Under the pieces are notes generated by a model. It searched no databases. It saw only the letters and a list, made by a program, of their open reading frames with translations, and was not told the origin of the DNA. Shown one piece after another: positions 26,438 through 35,429 of a stretch of DNA of 64,000 bases. The DNA is from Sphingobium subterraneum (GTDB lineage: Bacteria; Pseudomonadota; Alphaproteobacteria; Sphingomonadales; Sphingomonadaceae): contig NZ_JACIJP010000004.1 in NCBI RefSeq assembly GCF_014199435.1, positions 186,001 through 250,000 on the forward strand. Reading direction: 5' to 3'. How positions within the stretch are numbered: position 1 is the stretch's first letter; every line of letters begins with the position of its first letter. The translations under genes were made by a program, and so were the position numbers.

Positions 26438-26776
26438 ATGATCATTTCGTCGACCGCGACATTCAGGGATAATCTTCAACAGCTGCCACCGATCGACGAC
26501 GTGCAGCGTATCGATCTTTTCGATCCAAGCGGGGCGGTGGTCGCCAGTATCGAAAATCAGCCGGGCAAGCAGGGTTCGCTAGCCGTCTACCAGTATTTGA
26601 AGCTGTGCTTCGGCATTCTGGACGCGCGAGCGGCCGAGCATGGCTTGCTTGTATTCGCGGAGCATACGGCCGACGCACGCAGCCGTCCGGGCGCGCATCC
26701 CAATATCGATCGCCTTCTGGCGATTGCCGCGGGGGGAGCAACCCTGTCCATCGAGGTCCATACCGTCCCCGGCTGA
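26438..26776 (+). CDS. DUF2322 family protein
   Basis: A soluble 112-residue protein without signal peptide or membrane helix. Conserved blocks: QQLPPIDDVQRIDLFD, IENQPGKQGSLAVYQYL and FAEHTADARSRPGAHPNIDRLL, the DUF2322 pattern known mainly from proteobacteria. Function unknown. The ATG at 26438 is chosen because homologues begin a few residues before the PPIDDVQRIDL block; weak CGGGG precedes it. It stands alone, with plcP divergent on the left and a CT-rich microsatellite after it. Confidence 0.75.
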   Translation: MIISSTATFRDNLQQLPPIDDVQRIDLFDPSGAVVASIENQPGKQGSLAVYQYLKLCFGILDARAAEHGLLVFAEHTADARSRPGAHPNIDRLLAIAAGGATLSIEVHTVPG

Positions 26777-26811
26777 TCGACCCGTTTCGCGTCCCGTGCG
26801 GGGTTGCTCCG

Positions 26812-26838
26812 TCCTCCTCCTCCTCCTCCTCCTCCTCC
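26812..26838. repeat. (TCC)9 microsatellite
   Basis: Nine uninterrupted TCC units lie between the DUF2322 and DUF5818 genes, 59 bases before the latter's ATG. Such a tract is prone to slippage; it is outside the chosen coding regions. Confidence 0.9.
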
Positions 26839-26896
26839 CGCGTCCGCCCTTTTCCGAACCGTTGACGTTGCCGCAACGGATAGGCTCAACAAGCTC

Positions 26897-27100
26897 ATGA
26901 CCCAAGGCCCACAGACAGAACAACGATCAGGCCTTCTCGTGCGCGATGCCGGGGGCTTCGCCCTCCGCTGCGACAGCGGCGCCATCATCCGGCTCCTCTT
27001 GCACCGGGTACCGGTCGATCTTGTCGAAAAGCGCGTCAAGGTGACCGGTGTTTGGATCAGTGACGATCTTATAGAGGTTGAAGGCGTCATGTCGGACTAG
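26897..27100 (+). CDS. DUF5818 domain protein
   Basis: A 67-residue soluble protein of a family seen mostly in Sphingomonadales: RSGLLVRDAGGFALRCDSGAIIRLLLH, then KRVKVTGVWISDDLIEVEGV, which looks like a small OB-type beta barrel. Function unknown. The ATG at 26897 follows GGATAGG by 12 bases. The frame stays open upstream through the TCC repeat as a polyproline stretch from a TTG, but homologues start near the ATG, so the longer form is not preferred. Confidence 0.7.
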   Translation: MTQGPQTEQRSGLLVRDAGGFALRCDSGAIIRLLLHRVPVDLVEKRVKVTGVWISDDLIEVEGVMSD

Positions 27101-27155
27101 CAAGGGTCGGGTACGGAAATGCGGCGCTCCCTCACTTTCCTTGTCGCGATAGCGC

Positions 27156-27692
27156 CTATATTTTCTCCGCGTCCTGCAGCGCAGGTGGTCTCTCCACGTC
27201 GGTTTCCTGTGAACGCGCAGCCAACGTCTTACTGGAAAGGCGAAGGTAGCGTGACTGGTAGTCGGGAACGGGCCGCTCGCCGTCCGCACTGCGTTGCAGA
27301 GCAACGCCCATTGCGAGCGCCAGTTCGTCCAGGTCTACCACAGCGTCGATGTGCCAGCCCTTGGCTTGCGTTCGGGCGGAGCGCGCCGCATCCTTGCCGC
27401 TTGTCGCCGTGATCAGGTGATAGTCGTGGCGTTCCCGCACATGGTCCGGCGCGTTCTGGCCGAGCTCGACGAGGAAAAGGCGCTCCTGTCGTGCAGCGTC
27501 AAGGGCGGGGCGAGGGTGCACCGCAAAGCTCGTCCAGCCATCGATATGGGCAGCGTGCATGATATCTGCAAAGCGGGCGTTGCACAGCGCGACGAGCGCG
27601 CTTTCCGTTTCCGCGACAAGGGCGTGCACTTCATGGCTTTCGAACAGGCTGCCGTCTCGCATCCCGCCGATCTCAACCAGATATAGTTTCAT
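27156..27692 (-). CDS. DUF1543 domain protein
   Basis: A 178-residue soluble protein with the DUF1543 pattern twice over: MKLYLVEIGGMRDGSLFESHEVHALVAE at the start, and a second half beginning LFLVELGQNAPDHVRERHDYHLITA. The inner duplication is a feature of the family. Function unknown. The ATG at 27692 gives the normal family start and is preceded by a GGGGG run; a longer frame reaches 27818 but crosses the promoter region of the divergent gene. Confidence 0.75.
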   Translation of the reverse strand: MKLYLVEIGGMRDGSLFESHEVHALVAETESALVALCNARFADIMHAAHIDGWTSFAVHPRPALDAARQERLFLVELGQNAPDHVRERHDYHLITATSGKDAARSARTQAKGWHIDAVVDLDELALAMGVALQRSADGERPVPDYQSRYLRLSSKTLAARSQETDVERPPALQDAEKI

Positions 27693-27783
27693 GAGCACCC
27701 CCACTGAAGGCATGGAGCGGAGGCCTACTCCGTTCACCGCATTGCAATGAACCGAAAGCGGTCCGGGATGTTCCAGCAGCATC

Positions 27784-29541
27784 ATGTTCGCTGGAAATGA
27801 AAAGTCGTCATCATCCAATGCTTCATCGCTTTCGCCCGGCGTTCGTCCGGCAGGACAGCGCGTCGCGATCGTCGGGTGCGGCGCATCGGGCGTCTATGCT
27901 TTGCATGCGATACTCCGTGTTCCGCACGTCAGCGAAGTCGTCATATTTGAAAGCGATGACCTGCCCGGTCCGGGGCTGCCCTATCATCCCCGCTATAACG
28001 ATCGGCAGGCGCTGGCAAACATCGCGGGGTTCGAGATACCGCCGCTTGTTGAAAGCCTGAATGCTTGGGCGATGCGGCAACCCGTGTCGCGTTTGCGGGA
28101 CTGGGGCATAGAGGACAGCGCGGCCGACGACCGAGCGTTCTTCCCACGGATTGTGCTGGGCGCCTGGTTCGCCGACCAATTCGCACTGATCCGATCCGAT
28201 CCAGGATCCGGCAAGTTCGTTATTACGCACCCTTCAACCGAAGTAACGGACATCATCGCACTGCCCGGCGGATGCCATGTCAGCTATCGCTGTGCTGACG
28301 GATCGCTGGCGGACGAGCCATTTGACCGGGTCATCGTGGCAACGGGCTATGGCAGCAACGGCAGCCAGCATCCAAAGATGGATCATGACCCTGAATTGCT
28401 GACCGGCAAAGCTGCCGCGAGCGCGGTGCAGGCAAGGAGCATCGCGATATTGGGCACATCGCTGAGCGGGATCGACGCAGCGGTCAGCGTAGCGATGGCC
28501 CGGGGCCATTTCCAAGAGGAGAACGGCCGGCTTCGGTATAGTACCGACGATAGTTGGCGCATGGTGATGATGTCGCGACGGGGGATCCTGCCGGAGGCGG
28601 ATTTCTGGTTTCCCTATCCGCCGCCCCAGCCACACATCTTTACGCACGAAGCCGTTGATTCGCATGTGGATGGCAGAGACGGCGATCTGGATCGCCTGTT
28701 CGAACTGTTTGTCGCCGAACTCACTTTGCGTGATCCTGATCATGCGCGCCGAATAGATCTTTCCAGCGCAAATGCCGACAATTTTGCGGACCGCTACTTT
28801 GCTCCGCGAGCGTCGGGCGACCCGATTGCCTATGCAAGAGCCAATCTTGCCGAAGCTATCGGCACGCATGCCTCGCAGCAGACAAGCGCATGGCGCCATA
28901 CGATCCTTCAGGCGCATGAGATATTCGGTGCTGTCCTACCGCGCTTTTCCGAAGCAGACTTCGGGCGCTTCCAGCGTGGCCTTAAACAGGTCTTCACGGA
29001 CAATTACGCAGCCGTTCCCCATCTGTCGATCGAACGTGTTCTGGCGCTCGCCGATGCGGGCGTGCTGCAGTTCGAGCGGTTGGGACCGCGTTACCGGATC
29101 GATCCGACACAAGACGGCCAGTGGTGCATTTCCGCCGCGCCGTTCAGACAGACATTCGATGCGCTGATCGATGCCCGCGGCCAGCAAACGGCGGCCATCG
29201 ACACGCTGCCCTTTCCAACGCTCCGCCTGCAATTGTGCGCCGCTGCCAATGCCGAGGGTGAGCATTGGGGCAACGGCCTCAGCCCGGACAGCGACTTTAC
29301 CATGGCACCCCGGGATCCGACATGGGGCAGGGTGCACCTGTGCGCGCTTCCCTATTTGCTTACGGACAGGCCCTTTGTGCAGGGGCTGATCGAATGCGCG
29401 CAGATGGCAAACGCGGTGGCTCGGGCGATCTCCGCCGATGTGCCTGCCGACCAGGACGACATCGATCTTAAGGGTATGCTGCAGCATCTCGAGAATGGGC
29501 CAACCATTGTTCTGGGTAACGGCGCGGTCGTATCGTTGTAA
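27784..29541 (+). CDS. FAD/NAD(P)-binding protein (COG4529, NAD_binding_9)
   Basis: A 585-residue flavoprotein with an N-terminal Rossmann fold, VAIVGCGASGVYALHAIL near residue 28, and a second nucleotide motif (SIAILGTSLSGIDAAVSV) near 222. Downstream segments such as MMSRRGILPEADFWFPYP and DALIDARGQQ are typical of the COG4529 group, whose substrates are unknown. It is divergent from the DUF1543 gene with 91 bases between them, and convergent with the hydrolase. The ATG at 27784 has a weak ribosome site; start somewhat uncertain. Confidence 0.78.
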   Translation: MFAGNEKSSSSNASSLSPGVRPAGQRVAIVGCGASGVYALHAILRVPHVSEVVIFESDDLPGPGLPYHPRYNDRQALANIAGFEIPPLVESLNAWAMRQPVSRLRDWGIEDSAADDRAFFPRIVLGAWFADQFALIRSDPGSGKFVITHPSTEVTDIIALPGGCHVSYRCADGSLADEPFDRVIVATGYGSNGSQHPKMDHDPELLTGKAAASAVQARSIAILGTSLSGIDAAVSVAMARGHFQEENGRLRYSTDDSWRMVMMSRRGILPEADFWFPYPPPQPHIFTHEAVDSHVDGRDGDLDRLFELFVAELTLRDPDHARRIDLSSANADNFADRYFAPRASGDPIAYARANLAEAIGTHASQQTSAWRHTILQAHEIFGAVLPRFSEADFGRFQRGLKQVFTDNYAAVPHLSIERVLALADAGVLQFERLGPRYRIDPTQDGQWCISAAPFRQTFDALIDARGQQTAAIDTLPFPTLRLQLCAAANAEGEHWGNGLSPDSDFTMAPRDPTWGRVHLCALPYLLTDRPFVQGLIECAQMANAVARAISADVPADQDDIDLKGMLQHLENGPTIVLGNGAVVSL

Positions 29542-29639
29542 GGAGGATCGTGCGGTCGCACCCATTCTCCAGCGTAACGTGCGCCGTCGACGGCTCGACG
29601 CAATCGGCCATGCCGTAACAGTGGCTGCATATTCGAGGG

Positions 29640-30413
29640 TTATTGTGTCGCGGCAAGAATGACCGAGACCGTCTCGTCGGGCTGGTCCCATGCGGGGAAA
29701 TGTCCGCTGCGCGCGAACCAATGCAACTGTGCGGACGGGAAAGCGGCTTTGGCGCGCGCCGCCTGACGCGGCAGGCAAAGGCGATCCTGCCTGCCCCATC
29801 CGATCACGATGCGACCGGTCGATTGCGCGGCTGGCCCGGTCTGCTCAGGCCCTCCGCCAAGATCGTCAACCAGCGCATCGAATGTCGGTGTGGTGCTGAG
29901 GCTCGTCAATTCGGTCGCCACGACCTGTGCGTCCAGCGCCCATGGCCGGACCGAGAGTTGGGCCAGCAACGCGGAACGCGCCGCCGCATTTCGGCTGAGC
30001 TTGGGTAGCAGAGGCCTGATCGCGCGCAGTAACCGCCCCGACAGTCCGATGGTGACCTTGAAAAAGGTTCGTTCCCAGCCACGCCAGAAGCCGCCCGGAT
30101 CGAGTGCCACAACATTGCCGACACCGCCGCGCCGCGCCAATTCAAGAACGATGCGCGCGCCCATCGAACTGCCGACGATGTCGACACCCCTCAGCCCGTT
30201 GTCCGTAATGTAGCGTTCGACGCTCCCGACCAGACCGATAAAGGTTCCGCTATCCGCTTCAGCCGGCGTGGCCCCGTGTCCGGGGAGATCGACGGCAATG
30301 ACGGTGCGATGCGTGCTCAGCGCATCGAGAATGGTGCTCCACGATTGCCAACTGCCGCCCAAGCCGTGAATGAGCAAGAGCTTCGGGCCTGTGCCGCGCT
30401 GAACGTGATGCAT
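29640..30413 (-). CDS. Alpha/beta hydrolase
   Basis: A 257-residue alpha/beta-hydrolase fold protein. It has the oxyanion region LLLIHGLGGSWQSW near residue 12, the nucleophile elbow GSSMGARI (serine near 83), a catalytic aspartate candidate in GWGRQDRLCLP and the histidine in ARSGHFPAWDQP. The cap region (about 105-185) is helical. Esterase, lipase or C-C hydrolase activity is possible; the substrate is not evident. It is convergent with the flavoprotein gene and has a long empty region upstream. Confidence 0.82.
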   Translation of the reverse strand: MHHVQRGTGPKLLLIHGLGGSWQSWSTILDALSTHRTVIAVDLPGHGATPAEADSGTFIGLVGSVERYITDNGLRGVDIVGSSMGARIVLELARRGGVGNVVALDPGGFWRGWERTFFKVTIGLSGRLLRAIRPLLPKLSRNAAARSALLAQLSVRPWALDAQVVATELTSLSTTPTFDALVDDLGGGPEQTGPAAQSTGRIVIGWGRQDRLCLPRQAARAKAAFPSAQLHWFARSGHFPAWDQPDETVSVILAATQ

Positions 30414-31076
30414 CTTGCGTCCTTCTGATTGTTATAAGCACTAACGAACAAGACCAGCTAATGGGACCATCGCCTACATCCACTCCAGAAAGGCGGGAAG
30501 CCTGCCGCCGCCGCATCCCTGCGGTTCATCTGACTGGATGTGTACTGAGTACGTCTGCCTAAACGGATCGACCCGTCGAACTAGCGTCGACCACGCCCTG
30601 CCATAAAGCGAGTGGGAATGCGCCGTCGCAACGACATCGAAACACAAGGATCGCGATATCGGGCTGTCTATGCTGCACCCGCAGTTATGTGACAGCCTGA
30701 ATGTCGCAGCACTGCGCCGTTCCGCGAGTTAGCCGCGCGCCGACAAGATTTCCCATTTAGATAGGACTTTAATGGGAAAATTTCGAACAAATTTATCGAT
30801 CGTCGGCTGTAGAAGACGCAAACACTCCCAGAAGCTCGTTATTTCTCAACCGCCCGCGCTACAAAATGGGAAAGTGGATAGGAATGACACCCGCTCTGCG
30901 ACTTGAGGGTGCGGCTGATCTTTGGCATAAGGCGCCAGCGTCTTAAGCTACGGAACCGATGACCATTTTGCGTGAGGACTGGGAGGGCTGCATGTCAACG
31001 CCAGTCCGATCATTGGAATCCATCGCCGAAACCCCATATTTGTCTGAACGTTTCTCCCCGGAACAGGAGCGGCAAC
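30414..31076. other. Intergenic region without recognisable gene
   Basis: 663 bases between the divergent hydrolase and the DksA-type gene. I see stops in all frames, some AT-rich pockets (around 30770-30800), and no RNA gene, repeat or clear promoter motif. Confidence 0.5.
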
Positions 31077-31340
31077 ATGGCCAATGGCTGGGCACCCGAT
31101 GGCGCGGTGCAGGATCAGATTGAAGACAGCATCAAGGATGCGGTCGCCGCGGCGCGCGCAGGCATGCCGGTCGGAGAGGCGCTGGAAGAGTGCGAGAATT
31201 GCGGTGAACCCATCCCGGAGCGCCGCCGCGCCGCGCTACCGGGTGTGCATACCTGTGTTGCCTGCCAGTCCGAGCGTGACAAACTGCCCAAGACGAGCGG
31301 CATCAACCGGCGCGGCAGCAAGGACAGCCAGCTGCGCTAA
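31077..31340 (+). CDS. DksA/TraR-type C4 zinc-finger protein (YbiI-like)
   Basis: An 87-residue protein with the TraR/DksA zinc finger CENCGEPIPERRRAALPGVHTCVAC (four cysteines, residues about 41-65), preceded by an acidic helix. Full DksA has a long coiled coil that enters the RNA polymerase secondary channel; this short form lacks it and its function is unknown. An AGGAG ribosome site lies six bases before the ATG. It is followed 11 bases later by trxC, with two further small genes behind, and looks like the first gene of a stress-related set. Confidence 0.85.
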   Translation: MANGWAPDGAVQDQIEDSIKDAVAAARAGMPVGEALEECENCGEPIPERRRAALPGVHTCVACQSERDKLPKTSGINRRGSKDSQLR

Positions 31341-31351
31341 GGGTAGGATTT

Positions 31352-31807
31352 ATGGCTACAACACAGACCGACGCGCTCATTATTGTCTGCCCCAATTGCG
31401 CAGCCTCCAACCGCGTGCCGCGCGACAAGCTTGGTGCGGGCGGCAAATGTGGCAAATGCCATAATCCGTTGTTCGGCGGCGGCGTTGCTACGCTCACCAA
31501 CGCCAATTTCGATGCGCATGCCGGGCGTTCGGACATCCCGCTGCTGGTCGACTTTTGGGCAAGCTGGTGCGGCCCCTGCCGCCAGATGGCGCCCACCTTT
31601 GCCGCTGCCGCGCGCCAGCTTGAACCTTACCTGCGCCTGGGCAAGCTCGATACCGAGGCCGAGCAGGCGATCGCCGCGCGCTATGGTATCCGGTCGATCC
31701 CGACGATGATCCTGTTCCGCCATGGCCGCGAGATCGCGCGCCAGTCCGGCGCAATGCCGGAGAGCGCGATTGTAAACTGGGCACGCAATGCGGCCAGCGG
31801 CGCTTGA
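31352..31807 (+). CDS. trxC: Thioredoxin TrxC (thioredoxin 2)
   Basis: Cytoplasmic disulfide reductase of 151 residues. An N-terminal zinc ribbon (CPNCAASNRVP then CGKCHNPLF, residues about 12-40) distinguishes TrxC from TrxA. The thioredoxin fold has WCGPCRQMAP near residue 71 and the cis-proline IRSIPTM near 115. Zinc-binding TrxC is induced by oxidants and can protect under oxidative stress. The final codons overlap the next start (TTGA). Confidence 0.92.
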   Translation: MATTQTDALIIVCPNCAASNRVPRDKLGAGGKCGKCHNPLFGGGVATLTNANFDAHAGRSDIPLLVDFWASWCGPCRQMAPTFAAAARQLEPYLRLGKLDTEAEQAIAARYGIRSIPTMILFRHGREIARQSGAMPESAIVNWARNAASGA

Positions 31808-32133
31808 GCGAGGATAATCGCTACCCGGTGACGCCGGATGGCCGCTACTTCGTCGTGCGCGGGAGGCTATGGCGCAAAAGCAACCCGGCGCTTGCACCCG
31901 ATCTCTGCGAGCAGCTGGTGAAAGAGTTGATGCACGCCCGACGCGCGGTAGGCGCGGCGCGGCGCGTCAAAGACGCCCAAAAGGAAGACGAAGCCCATGC
32001 CGCCGTCGATTGCGCTAAGCGAGCACTTGGCGAACGCGGCCCGGTGTGGTGGGACGATGGCGCGCCGGACTATAATCGCCACATGGCCCGCAACACCCCC
32101 TATGCCAAGTGGTTTGCGAAGTTCGAGGAATAA
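31804..32133 (+). CDS. Conserved small protein of unknown function, coupled to trxC
   Basis: A 109-residue soluble protein with a TTG start overlapping the trxC stop. Conserved-looking blocks are RYPVTPDGRYFVVRGRLWR, a charged central helix (residues about 40-75) and GERGPVWWDDGAPDYNRHMARNTPYAKWF. Proteins with this layout recur in alpha- and betaproteobacteria, without a known function. The TTG start matches the usual N-terminus (MSEDNRYPV) and no better codon is available. Coupling to trxC hints at a role in redox or stress physiology. Confidence 0.75.
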   Translation: MSEDNRYPVTPDGRYFVVRGRLWRKSNPALAPDLCEQLVKELMHARRAVGAARRVKDAQKEDEAHAAVDCAKRALGERGPVWWDDGAPDYNRHMARNTPYAKWFAKFEE

Positions 32134-32144
32134 CCTCAAGTGCC

Positions 32145-32169
32145 GGAACCTGGTCCGCCGCCCGTCGTT
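32145..32169 (+). promoter_or_regulatory. EcfG-type general-stress promoter before the DUF3072 gene
   Basis: GGAAC (32145-32149) and CGTT (32166-32169) are separated by exactly 16 bases, the -35/-10 pattern of the alphaproteobacterial general-stress sigma factor EcfG. The DUF3072 ATG lies 37 bases downstream. Confidence 0.7.
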
Positions 32170-32206
32170 ATTGCTGAGAACAAACAACGAACGATCGGAG
32201 CCAGTC

Positions 32207-32434
32207 ATGACCGAACAATTGCATAATCCCAAGCTTGACGAGCATCCCGGTTCGAACACGGAAAAAGATCCCGACAACTGGGTTTCGGGAGACGATCCGA
32301 TGACCGGCGCGCAGGCATCCTATCTCTCCACTCTGTGCGAGGAAGCGAGTGTCGAACTGCCCGAGGGCGACCTTACCAAGGCCGATGCCTCTCGCCATAT
32401 CGATGAACTCAAGGCCAGGCTCGGACGGGAATGA
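32207..32434 (+). CDS. DUF3072 family protein
   Basis: A 75-residue acidic soluble protein. The family core MTGAQASYLSTLCEEA is followed by a short helix (TKADASRHIDELKARLGR). Function unknown; the family is common in Alphaproteobacteria and often near stress genes. GGAG lies six bases before the ATG. An EcfG-type promoter directly upstream suggests expression in the general stress response, separately from the trxC group. Confidence 0.82.
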   Translation: MTEQLHNPKLDEHPGSNTEKDPDNWVSGDDPMTGAQASYLSTLCEEASVELPEGDLTKADASRHIDELKARLGRE

Positions 32435-32464
32435 CGCTGCCGCGCTGACGCCACCCTTCGGACA

Positions 32465-32770
32465 TCACCACGAACCGGTATTCCCGATTACCGGATCGTG
32501 GGCGGGAATGGGCAGGTTCGCAATCCGCTTGCGGGTGGACTCACTCGGCGCTTCCTGGCAGATATCCCAATCCTGTCCCGCAGAATACGCGCCGACCACC
32601 AGAAAATCCCGCGCCGCTGTGATCCGGCAATGGCCGGTCCCAGCAGGCAGGATCAATGCGTCGCCCGGAACCACATCGACCACTGACCCATCCGGACCGC
32701 CAAGCATCAGCGTTGCCGAAGTCTCGATGCAATGTCCATAATGGGCTCCAGAAATGGATAGTTCAGTCGG
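32465..32770 (-). pseudogene. Cupin-family protein, truncated C-terminal remnant
   Basis: The minus strand encodes the C-terminal half of a cupin: LMLGGPDGSVVDVVPGDALI, LPAGTGHCRI, FLVVGAYSAGQDWDIC and a proline-rich end. Upstream, HYGHCIETSATLML resembles the cupin histidine motif but is shortened by several residues, and a TAG closes the frame at 32771-32773. The N-terminal half is missing and no start fits. The homology ends about 20-50 bases from the quinoprotein gene, so this is probably a scar from insertion or deletion at that border. Confidence 0.7.
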
Positions 32771-32790
32771 CTAGGCGCAACGGCACTCAC

Positions 32791-34950
32791 CTATTTGGGA
32801 TTTTGTGCAGCTTGCTGCTGGATGCTGCGCAAATCGGCATTGCGCTGGGCCAGATAGTGCAGGATCTGATCCATCTGCTCATCGCTCAATCTCTTTGAAA
32901 AATTCGGCATGCCCACTGATGCATAAGCGCCCTTCAGGATCGTATGAAAATTTTGCACCGTGCTGGCGTCCATTTTGCGTAGATCGGGCACGATACCGCC
33001 GCTGACGGCTTCCAGTCCGTGGCACGCAGAGCAGTTGATAGCGAACTGCAGATATCCGGCCTTGACCTTTTCCGGATCGATGCTCGCAAGCAATGGTGTA
33101 ACCGCCTTATTGCTCATCACCTTCTTCGGTGGAAGCTTCGCGGTGCCACCAAGTTTATAGACCAGTATGCGAGCGTCCGGCTGAGAACCAGATAGGTTGG
33201 AAAGTACTCCCGAAAAGAGCGGGAAAGCTCCTCCCCAACCGGCGGCCACCGCGACATATTGTTCGCCCTTGACGCGGTAACTGATCGGACCGGCCATTAC
33301 GCCCGTGTTGGCTTCCGTCTGCCAAAGCTTCTTGCCATCCGTGGCACGATAGGCAACGAAGCGTCCATCGGCCGTCCCCTGAAAGACAAGGTCACCCCCA
33401 GTAGCCAGGGTGCCCCCATTGCTGATGGTAATGTAATCCTGTGTCCACACGGCTTTCTGCTTGATCGGATCCCATGCGATCAGCTTACCTGTCCAGCTTT
33501 CACGAAGCTTCTTCTCGTCCGCGGCCAAAGCCAAATTCGGAATATCGGTCGCCTTCGGCGCCGAATCGCCTGGTTTTGGTGGGACGCCGGCCGCACCGAT
33601 ATACCCGAATTTATAGGCCCCAAACACGCCAGCTTTTGGATAGTCCTCTTCATTGACCTGCTGGAAATACCAGGCCGTAATAATCGCTGGAATATAAACC
33701 AGACCCGTTTTGGGACTATAAGACATGGGCTGCCAACTATGCCCACCGTAAATGCTTGGCGTTACCAGTTTGAGCTTGCCATCCTCGTACCGTGCAGCTT
33801 CGTCGTCAACGATAGGCCGACCATTTTTATCGAGCCCTTTGGACCAATTGACCGGCACAAAATTATTACCGGAGATGAATTGGCCGGTCACTCGGTCAAG
33901 CGTGAAAAAATAGCCATTCTTCGGGGCCTGCATAATGACCTTGCGGTCTTTGCCGTCGATCTTCATGTCGGCGAGGATCATATTCTGCGTTGCGGTGAAA
34001 TCCCACTCGTCGCCCGGCGTCGTCTGAAAGTGCCACACATATTTGCCGGTTTTGGCGTTGACTGCGACGATCGAAGACAGAAACAGATTGTCGCCCTTGC
34101 CCTCTGATCTCAGCTTGCGGCTGTGGATCGAGCCGTTCCCGACGCCGATATACAAAAGCCCGAGATCCGGGTCATAAGCGAGGCTGTCCCAAACCGTACC
34201 TCCACCGCCGAATTTCGGATAGCGATCACCAAACCATGTCGGCTTGGCCAATTGCATTGCCTTGTCATCTGGGGCGGGCGCATCGGCCCCGGGCACAGAA
34301 TAAAAACGCCAACTGAGCTTGCCCGTGTCTTCGTCAAATGCGGAAGTGTAGCCGCGCACACCAAATTCGGAACCACCGTTGCCGATGACGACATTACCCG
34401 CTGCCAGACGGGGAGCGCCGGTGATGGCGTAGCTACGACCGTGATCTATGATCGTGTCGGTCGACCAGATTTCCCGCCCGGTCTTAGCGTCAAGCGCAAT
34501 AAGCCTGCCGTCCAGTGTGCCTACAAAAACCTTGCCATTGGAAACGGCGACACCGCGATTGACGACATCGCAACAGGTCCGGTTTGCGTTCCCGCGATCA
34601 ACGCCCGGATCATATTTCCACAGTTCCTTGCCGCTGGTTGCGTCAAGTGCATAGACTTTGCTCCATGGCCCGGTCACATACATGACCCCGTCGATAACAA
34701 TCGGCGTGGCTTCCATGCCGCGATCGTCTTCTATCTTGTACGCCCACGCGAGACCCAGCTGATCGACATTGTCTTCGTTAATCTCGTTGAGCGGACTAAA
34801 GCGTTGCTCGCTCAGTGTTCGTCCTGTGTGGGCCCAGTCATCAGCTTCAGGGCCTACGCTGGGATACTTACTATTCATCCCACAGGCAGAGAACAGCAGC
34901 AAAATCGAGCCTGCCCCGGCAAGAGAAAATGCGACTTTTGATCGAAACAC
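32791..34950 (-). CDS. PQQ-dependent quinohemoprotein alcohol dehydrogenase
   Basis: Periplasmic alcohol oxidation with PQQ and a fused cytochrome c. 719 residues: a lipoprotein-like signal (FSLAGAGSILLLFSAC), an eight-bladed propeller with tryptophan-docking repeats, the vicinal disulfide motif NRTCCDVVNRG near 128, and the catalytic region PGDEWDFTATQ near 310. Two residues after the catalytic Asp is Thr, not the Asp expected of lanthanide enzymes, so calcium use is likely. The C-terminal cytochrome has CSACHGL near 640 and a Met in GMPNFSKRL. No pqq synthesis genes are in the window. The neighbouring TonB receptor shares an operator motif with it. Confidence 0.9.
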   Translation of the reverse strand: MFRSKVAFSLAGAGSILLLFSACGMNSKYPSVGPEADDWAHTGRTLSEQRFSPLNEINEDNVDQLGLAWAYKIEDDRGMEATPIVIDGVMYVTGPWSKVYALDATSGKELWKYDPGVDRGNANRTCCDVVNRGVAVSNGKVFVGTLDGRLIALDAKTGREIWSTDTIIDHGRSYAITGAPRLAAGNVVIGNGGSEFGVRGYTSAFDEDTGKLSWRFYSVPGADAPAPDDKAMQLAKPTWFGDRYPKFGGGGTVWDSLAYDPDLGLLYIGVGNGSIHSRKLRSEGKGDNLFLSSIVAVNAKTGKYVWHFQTTPGDEWDFTATQNMILADMKIDGKDRKVIMQAPKNGYFFTLDRVTGQFISGNNFVPVNWSKGLDKNGRPIVDDEAARYEDGKLKLVTPSIYGGHSWQPMSYSPKTGLVYIPAIITAWYFQQVNEEDYPKAGVFGAYKFGYIGAAGVPPKPGDSAPKATDIPNLALAADEKKLRESWTGKLIAWDPIKQKAVWTQDYITISNGGTLATGGDLVFQGTADGRFVAYRATDGKKLWQTEANTGVMAGPISYRVKGEQYVAVAAGWGGAFPLFSGVLSNLSGSQPDARILVYKLGGTAKLPPKKVMSNKAVTPLLASIDPEKVKAGYLQFAINCSACHGLEAVSGGIVPDLRKMDASTVQNFHTILKGAYASVGMPNFSKRLSDEQMDQILHYLAQRNADLRSIQQQAAQNPK

Positions 34951-35081
34951 TTATTATTCCTCTCCAGAAGAACAAATCGTAGCGCTGCGCCCATTGATAT
35001 ACGCGCTAGCCCGGACAGCGAGCATATTGCGCCATTTCGCGTTGGTAAGGCAAAGGCTTGAAGTAACCCACCTCTGCACAA

Positions 35082-35098
35082 TATAGGTTTACCCTATG
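35082..35098. promoter_or_regulatory. Inverted-repeat operator before the quinoprotein gene
   Basis: TATAGGTTTACCCTATG has the form TATAGG-N5-CCTATR, the same as the site at 38252 before the TonB receptor. It lies about 130 bases before the start codon. The regulator is not in the window. Confidence 0.5.
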
Positions 35099-35372
35099 CC
35101 CTTTGTGCAATGGCCCTTTTGACCGGAAATCCGGCACAGAAGCCGCAATCAAAGAACCGAATAAAGCGCCCTACGTGAATGCGTAGCCTGCTGTGCGTTC
35201 CTGGGATTGGACACAAAAATCTTAAAGGCAATGGCAGCATGTATCTGCGGGATTTTGTGCTCATCGGTCTGGAAGAGGTCGGAGGTAGAACGACAACTCG
35301 TCGTGAACATGATCGAGATGCGACGTGCGCAATTTCGGCGCAGGACAAATAGGCCGCGTTTTTAGAGATGCA

Positions 35373-35402
35373 AAACGCAGCCGGTAAAAACCGACTGCGT
35401 TT
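35373..35402. terminator. Stem-loop downstream of the TonB receptor gene
   Basis: AAACGCAGCCGGT and ACCGACTGCGTTT pair over 12 of 13 positions around an AAAA loop. Read on the minus strand it is the second hairpin after the receptor stop and has T runs around the loop. It is probably part of a double terminator. Confidence 0.5.
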
Positions 35403-35429
35403 GCTTGGGAGAATGATTTTGATGTGGTT

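Noticed and set aside
26804..26896. DUF5818 protein with polyproline N-terminus from TTG 26804
   Set aside because: Homologues start near the ATG at 26897 and the extension is encoded by a microsatellite; kept only as a note in the findings.
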